64,000 nt of DNA from Gymnopus androsaceus JB14 (lineage: Eukaryota > Basidiomycota > Agaricomycetes > Agaricales > Omphalotaceae). The DNA is taken from positions 99,281-163,280 of the forward strand of contig ML769540.1 in NCBI GenBank assembly GCA_009733575.1, written 5' to 3'. Both the position numbers and the translations under genes were made by a program. Below, in pieces: positions 58,296-64,000 of the stretch. The notes below the pieces were generated by a model, which had not been told where the DNA came from, searched no databases, and saw only the letters and a list, made by a program, of their open reading frames with translations. The stretch's first letter is position 1, and each line of letters begins with the position of its first letter.

Positions 58296-60570
58296 ATGGC
58301 TAAGAGAATAGCTCGCGCATTCAAGTTCTTCCATCATAACAAAGACAAAGGTCATAATACAACACCTACCGGAAGTCGAGTTCCAACTCCTACTCCAGAT
58401 GCAAGCACTCCATTGCAGGTCCATGCAGCCCCTACGAGCATCGCAGATGGGAACCAGCCTGAGTCCACATCAGTACAAAACTCTTCAAATCATCAAGGCA
58501 TTGGAACTACTATTGGGGGCACTCTTGATGCTGCCCTGAAAGTGTTGAAAGAGGTGTCAGCACCACTTCTACCTTTGCAGGCTGCTGTAGGTGGAGTGTG
58601 TGCATGCATTGGTATCTATAAGGTCTGGATATAATCTTTAGTTTTTTTTTTGAGACACTCATACATATACAGGATGTTTCTGACAATACTGAGCAACTCA
58701 AGAATTTGGTTGATGATTTGACCTCCCGCACCACTTTTCTACAATTATACATGGATCGAGCAGGCTTTGGTGCAACTCACCAAATTGTTCAAGATCTAAT
58801 CAAGTAGGTCATCCATTCTTGGTAGAATGATGTTATTTGCTAACCATTTACAGACATTTGAGTAACACTGAAAAGAGGTCAAAGAGCAAGAGAAAAATGG
58901 ACTGTTCCAAAGAATTGTTCAGTCTGAGCAGATTGCTAAAATGATTCAAGAATTTGAGGAGAAGATTTGAGATGCATATGAAGAATGCAAGGTAACATCA
59001 ACGTATACTGCTATACAATTAGCAAATATTAACTTAATTGTCTTGTAGATGAAAACAAGGGGGTTCAAAGAATTTAGCGCCTGACCAGGTCTAGGTTAGT
59101 TAGTCCAGCCCCTGTGGCCCAAAAAAAAAATTTTGACACCCTAAAGATTGACCTATTTTGACCACTTTTGGCATCCTGGAAACTTCAAAATGTATATATC
59201 TTACACTACCTGTAAGTAAATAGCATCCATTGTATAAATTACAGCCTTCCTACACCTCCTGGCTCCCATGTACTTACTTGCTTGCTTTGGCTGGTCAAAG
59301 CAGGATATATGATAAGTATCACTGTATTAGTGTTTCAGAAGGAAAATTGAGATTTGTTATGGCTTATGGATGCTAAAAAAAGCTCAAAGTGAAGGTACAG
59401 TGTCCAAACAGTGTCTTCTGACTCTGTAGAGAGCAATTTATAATGAAATCTTATCTTGATATACCATATATGGGCATGGGAATGCTTACATAGTTGGTTA
59501 GTCCACCAGCAAGGCTCAAGAAAAAAAAATCAACATCTGGTCATTTTTTATAAATTTTACACCCCCTTGGATGAAAATTCTGATTGCTATTGAGTCAAAT
59601 ACTGCCAAAATTAGGGTTTTGACATACAATTCAATTCAATTTATTTTGTCCAAATCCAATAAATCATGAATTGCACCAGTACAAGATTTCTTGAAAATTA
59701 GCTAAACTGTGTATCTGTACTGATTGTACTGATACAACTAGTGCAGTACAATACAATTTATGCAGTTTAGATCAGTTCAGATTCAAATTGGTTTATATCA
59801 GTATAAACTGATATGAACTGATCAGTTATATACTATTTCAATGTTAGATAAGTAATATCTTACAGTAATTATTTTGTAGGAAGTACTAATAATGCCTACA
59901 TACCATTAGAAATGCATCTTGATCAAGATACAATTAAGAAAAGTACTCTGTCAGCTTCTATATAGGTATAATGAAGGGTTTGTACAGGTTCCACTGTGTT
60001 TAAATATGTACTGATTTAAACTGATTCTAAGCAGTTTAAGGAATTTTTGGATTGTGAATAAACTGTAAACCTGTACTGATTTAAATTGTGTATCAGTACC
60101 AGCTCTAGTGATACATCTTGCAGTACAATGCAATGCAATTTATGATTTATTTGCAGTTTAATGAATTGTATCTCCAAACCCTAGCCAAAATTGGACAGGT
60201 GAGGTTGTCAAAGCTCAGAAAATTGATTGGGCATTTAATGTTATGGCAGGCATTTTTTCTGGGGCAGTTGAGACACTCGCCAGAGGCATACCATGATACA
60301 GACATAGGTGTTAAATCTTCCAGAAAGTCCTGCTGCCCCGGCACAAGGAAAGCCATCCTTAAAGACATTGAGAAGTGGGCAACTACTTCTACACCTGACA
60401 GTATGTTAGGCTATTGGATGTGTGGCATGGCTGGAACAGGCAAAACCACAATTGCAAAGTCAATTTGTGAAGCCCTTGAGGAAAAAAATTTACTTGCTGG
60501 AACTTTCTTCCGCTCTTGTCAGATTCCATCAGCATTTCCCATCATTTATAAACCGTATGATCCGGTATAA
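58296..60570 (+). pseudogene. STAND/NLR-type NTPase gene, broken and truncated
   Basis: An N-terminal helical domain of a mushroom STAND protein: ALKVLKEVSAPLLPLQAAVG, DVSDNTEQLKNLVDDL, FLQLYMDRAGFGATHQIVQD; then EKNGLFQRIVQSEQIAKMIQ in a shifted frame; a TGA where Arg would be natural (EEKI-stop-DAYEECK); FNELYLQTLAKIGQ; SCCPGTRKAILKDIEKWA; and an NTPase core start CGMAGTGKTTIAKSI (Walker A). It then stops being recognisable right after AGTFFRSCQI (about 60526), where a CATCAGCA-like end begins. About 1.1 kb of non-coding insert lies between DAYEECK and FNELYL. No Walker B or repeat domain follows within the window. Confidence 0.8.
59045..60140 (+). repeat. A/T-rich insert inside the STAND pseudogene
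   Basis: Separates two coding segments that are contiguous in relatives. Contains many ACTGAT/ATCAGT and GTTTA/TAAAC motifs (59690-60110), including palindromic clusters around 59800-59830. No TIR or reading frame was recognised, so its nature is unknown. Confidence 0.5.
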
Positions 60571-60760
60571 CTTTATGCAATTATGCGTGATTATATGGCC
60601 TCCGTTGCGTATAAATGAAATCCCGAGTGCATAAACAGTATGCGCACTCATACCATTTTATACACTGTCATACATTTCCTACGCGCCGTCGCCTGTTTAT
60701 ACATCGAATTATTGCCGATTATACATACTCATACCACTGTTTATACAGGCTCATATTTTC
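60528..60760. mobile_element. Probable left end of a CATCAGCA-type element truncating the STAND gene
   Basis: CATCAGCATTTCCCATC followed by ATAAACCGTATG resembles, with gaps, the terminus of the 9810 element. TATAC/CATACC motifs recur up to about 60760. No right end was found in the window. Confidence 0.4.
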
Positions 60761-61553
60761 CACCATTGCATTGAGCATTGCAAAATGAATAAAATAGAGT
60801 ACTGATTGTATGGCATTCAATGAGCACAACTACACATATGCATACAAATACTTAGTTATAACTATAATCTGAGAGCCTTCACCAGCTAATCCTCATCACA
60901 TTCCCAGACTGGCAGACACTACCTTCAAATGCATGCACAAACAACCAGTCAAAGCCGTTGCCTAATTCCATTTACATCCCCCCAGAGCTCTTCAAATCAG
61001 AAGGAGTGGTTGAGGAGTGGTTGTCCAGGTCAAAAGGATGGTTTCCTTGCAGATGCACAACATGAGCAATACCAAGAGCAGCTGGGATGAGTTGAGTGAG
61101 ATCAAAGGCTCTAGGAGAAGGATAGGTAATTCTGCACCAGTATGAATCTCAGTCACATCGGCATTGAGAAAAAGCACTTAAATGGCTAAAACAAGTAATA
61201 ATCTGACCTGGTTTACTAAAAAGAACAACAATGTCGGTGAGGCAAAGTCTGCAGAACAAAGAGAGTTAAACTCACATGAAAAATCAATGTGCAAGATGAA
61301 TCGACAATTGGACTCAATGGATTCCAGCCGACCACAAAGACTTCCCAGCAGGTAGATGAGAGACTAAAATTCCTGCAAAAATGCAAATTTTAGTCCAAGT
61401 CTGTGACAAAAAAAAGAAATCATACTTTCCATTGGCTTCAATACATCCGAATATCACCCTGCCAACTTCTTACATCTGGAACTTGCACCAATGCTATGTA
61501 GTGCTGGGTAGTGTCGGCTAGTGCCCTAGCTCGGCTAGCGACCTCGACTCTAC
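60761..61553. other. Gene-free stretch
   Basis: No supported exon. Contains a short GGCTAGTG/GCTAGCG cluster just left of the next element. Confidence 0.3.
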
Positions 61554-62412
61554 CTACACCACCATTTGCGCCGGAGGTTCCTAATAGCTTCTGGTCCCAA
61601 GCTGCACGGAAGGCTCTATAAATTGGTTCCGGGAACCTCTTGTGCAGCTATCCCGCAGCTCTTCATCAAAAGTTTCCGTAAAGCTCTGTCAGACCTTCCA
61701 AGTACCTATCCTCCGGGCCGTTTATGTTTTTTTACGCGTGACTTATGTTCAATTCGCGTTCACGCTCCTTCTGCTCCTTCCCCTTCCTTCCTTCCTCAAG
61801 TCAACCAGCCTCTTCGTGGCCTCAATGATTCAGGACTTACTTCAGTATTTTTCAAGCCTTTAAAAGGCACAATCAAATCTTAGCAGTCCCTCAAAGTCAA
61901 ACTCTGATATACAAAGATGACCAACTGGCCAAACTTCAAAAAAGACAAGCACGTCAAGTTGTTTCAAGTTACAGACCAGCTTCAAGCAATCAATGCAATA
62001 TTCCATCAAGTTCAAATTTCAGTTTCAATTTTCAATGCTTTCGAAGTTCAACCTCAAGTGCGTGCTTCCCTTCAAGAACTCATTTGCATGTTCAACTGTT
62101 GTTCAACTTGAAGCTTTAAGTTCAGATAAGATCTTTATTAGTGAGGACTATTTCATTTTCCACTTTATACATCTTGTACACTCGTATTTAATTTCCAAAT
62201 GCCATTTTGTATACCATTAAAATTATTGCCGGATGAAAAAAAACAACCGACAAGCAGATATGCCGGAGCCTCCCGCAAAGCTTCCAGAAAGCTTGCCCTC
62301 CCTGAAAGCTGAATATGAGGGCGAATCTGAGCGCGGTGACAGCTCCTGGGAAGCATCCGGGAAGCTCCATCAAAGGAGTTAAATCAGAGCTTCCGCACAA
62401 ATGGTGGTGTAG
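61554..62412. mobile_element. TIR element, 859 bp, with GGAAGCTTCC-like repeats
   Basis: Ends CTACACCACCATTTG(C/T)GC inverted at 61554 and 62412 (15 bp perfect, then one mismatch). The interior near both ends is rich in AAGCTTCC/GGAAGCTC motifs, with a central TTCAAG/CAAGTT-rich segment (61890-62120). Frames inside (61566-61883) show no domain. No clear target duplication. Confidence 0.6.
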
Positions 62413-63439
62413 TGCTACATAGTACATTACGGAAACCAATATCTTGCCCTTTTGGGCCATAAATCCGAATCGTTTGATCTATAGATTAGTATCACCACTG
62501 AATAGTCGCCGCTGTCGTTCCTTTCTTTGCAGAGGATTTATATTTTTTTACATGCCTTCAGGTAGAATTTGGACGATAAAATGAGGCAAAACAATCAAAT
62601 TTTATTGCTACTGGTAAGTAAGTAATACTAATAGTAAATAATATAACAATGAGTAAAATGCTAAGGTACTTATTATGAACTTGAAAGGGATTGGAGACTT
62701 GGAGGATGAATGTAAGGACTTATTATTGTACACAAGAGTTAAGGAAAAGATGCGGGAGCACAGAACCAACTCCGCAACACTTATATATGCCCTGCCAGAG
62801 GGACTTAGGAGTTTTCTTTTTTTCAGGCGGGAACAGGATGCCAAAACGTAACAATGTTCAATGTCAACAAAAATCCGCAATAACCGGGGCAAATGTCAAA
62901 CTCACGTCCAGATTCGATGTGCGATTCTGTCAATAAGGGTCTGATAATTATCTTACTTTACTAGGCGACACTACAGCACTAAGCGGTACTATGTAGTGGG
63001 GTCTTTACTATACGACAGAAAGCCAGTTCCAGATGTAGAACAGCTGCTGAATTAAGGAGATCAGAACATAGAGCAAAAATAAATTCTAAGAATGCAAAAA
63101 GTTTCGAGATGAGGATTCTGAGAACGTCAAGAAGAAAGATAGAGTTAGAGATGAAGAAAAAATGAGCGATGCCACTTGCACGTGAGACTATACAGATGCG
63201 GAGTGGCGGAGTTTGAATTGACTTGAAGAATTTTATTTTGGATGGGCGTCTTTTTCTCAATCTATGTGGTTTCAACTTTCAACTTTCAGCGCAGCGGCCA
63301 GCCATGTAAAACACTTGCTTCATCAGAGTCCAAACTTGCTCGTTGAGAGAGCGTAAGGACAGTCATTGTGATTGCCCCTGGCACCAATAAATTGCTAGTA
63401 CGAGATGTAAGTATGCTGGTACTTTTTTCACTGAGTATA
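62413..63439. other. Gene-free stretch
   Basis: A short inverted pair GTACTATGTAGTG (62978) / CTACATAGTAC (62414) flanks part of it. No exon or named repeat. Confidence 0.3.
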
Positions 63440-64000
63440 CATCAGCAAAACCTGGGTGAAGGACATAGCAGCTATAGCAATCTATAGCAAGCCATAGCAG
63501 CCATAGTGCTATGAAATGCTATGAGCTGCTATGAGTTTCTATGAGATCACCAAGTACTCGAGCCAGCTGTCAACATTTTGACAGCTGTCACTCTCTTCCA
63601 TCAATAGTATATAGCATCGACGAGTCGTCGTAACTTCCCCAAGCTCCCTTCCTTCCCTCCCATAGTTCTTTTTTTTCTAAGTTGTTTCTGAGTTGCTTTG
63701 GCTTGGCGTTCTCGGTGAGTTTCATTCAAACTGTTCAATATCTAATTAAGTATTGCATACTATACTGTAGCTTTATCTATGCTATATACTAGTTACTGTA
63801 GCTCTGTTTTGCTAAACTATCCTACTATGTACTACTAATCTGAAAATATATATGATTTATTATAATTATTTGGGCTCGCAAGTGAGAGAAACAATTCCGA
63901 GGACAACAAAAAAAATGAATTGAAAGACTGACAGATGATGCGATGATGTGCCGTGAAATGCGAAATCCATAGCAACCCATAGCAATCCATAGCAATCCAT
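63440..64000. mobile_element. CATCAGCAA-terminus element, runs off the right edge
   Basis: Begins CATCAGCAAAACCTGGG, the same terminus as 6569-6737. Left arm: 10-bp steps of CTATAGCAAT / GCCATAGCAG, then inverted CTATGAGNNN units. At the window end another array (CCATAGCAAT repeated) is in progress, as near the right end of the 6.57-kb copy, so the right terminus probably lies just beyond base 64000. Confidence 0.65.

Overview
The window is nuclear DNA from a filamentous fungus, most likely a mushroom-forming basidiomycete (Agaricomycetes). Genes are split by many 45-70 nt GT-AG introns. Several proteins belong to families that are typical of, or unusually expanded in, that group: NACHT/STAND proteins with homogeneous ankyrin repeats, a SigF-like NTF2 protein, the multi-membrane 'WTAxHPNIP' family, and Tc1/mariner-type transposases of the mushroom type. 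Exon limits come from splice consensus plus protein motifs; they were not confirmed by transcripts or alignment.

Layout. 1-5.5 kb: a left-truncated OPT oligopeptide transporter (-) and an EOS1-like membrane protein (+), divergently arranged. 5.5-12.7 kb: a repeat island built around a dead NACHT-ankyrin gene. A 1.47-kb terminal-inverted-repeat (TIR) element splits the gene, and two independent solo LTRs of one family lie on either side. 12.7-34.3 kb: a gene-rich block with a Ypp1/TTC7-like scaffold, an Argonaute, an SDR/epimerase, a P450, a SigF-like protein, a Fus3/Kss1-type MAP kinase and the CAAX protease Ste24. 35-38.7 kb: a tandem pair of secreted repeat-protein genes with dibasic sites, plus a third duplicated 3' flank. 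38.7-40.3 kb: an auxin-efflux-carrier-family transporter. 40.8-52.5 kb: a segmental duplication of the SUMO locus (intact copy at 52 kb, pseudogene at 42 kb). Between the two copies lie a nest of four mobile elements and a frameshifted membrane-protein gene. 53-55 kb: a disordered, probably nuclear protein. 55.5-64 kb: a second repeat island with a dead STAND gene, a palindromic MITE and several TIR elements.

The most unusual signal is a group of elements that share the terminus CATCAGCAA (or a close variant) while their interiors are built from different roughly 10-bp repeat units. Four are complete or nearly so (6.57, 9.81, 55.57 and 56.36 kb), one runs off the right end (63.44 kb), and fragments are seen at 5.9, 23.8 and 60.5 kb. 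One member certainly interrupts a STAND NTPase gene, and a probable one interrupts another; both sit shortly after the Walker A motif. Other points of interest are the nest in which removing the inserts restores the host Copia reading frame, the secreted 46-residue repeat proteins, and a CpG-to-TpG decay signature visible directly between the two SUMO copies.

Functional links. The pheromone-type MAPK and Ste24, which matures farnesylated pheromones, are neighbours. Argonaute would be the expected silencing effector against the repeats. No tRNA, rRNA or CRISPR array was recognised.
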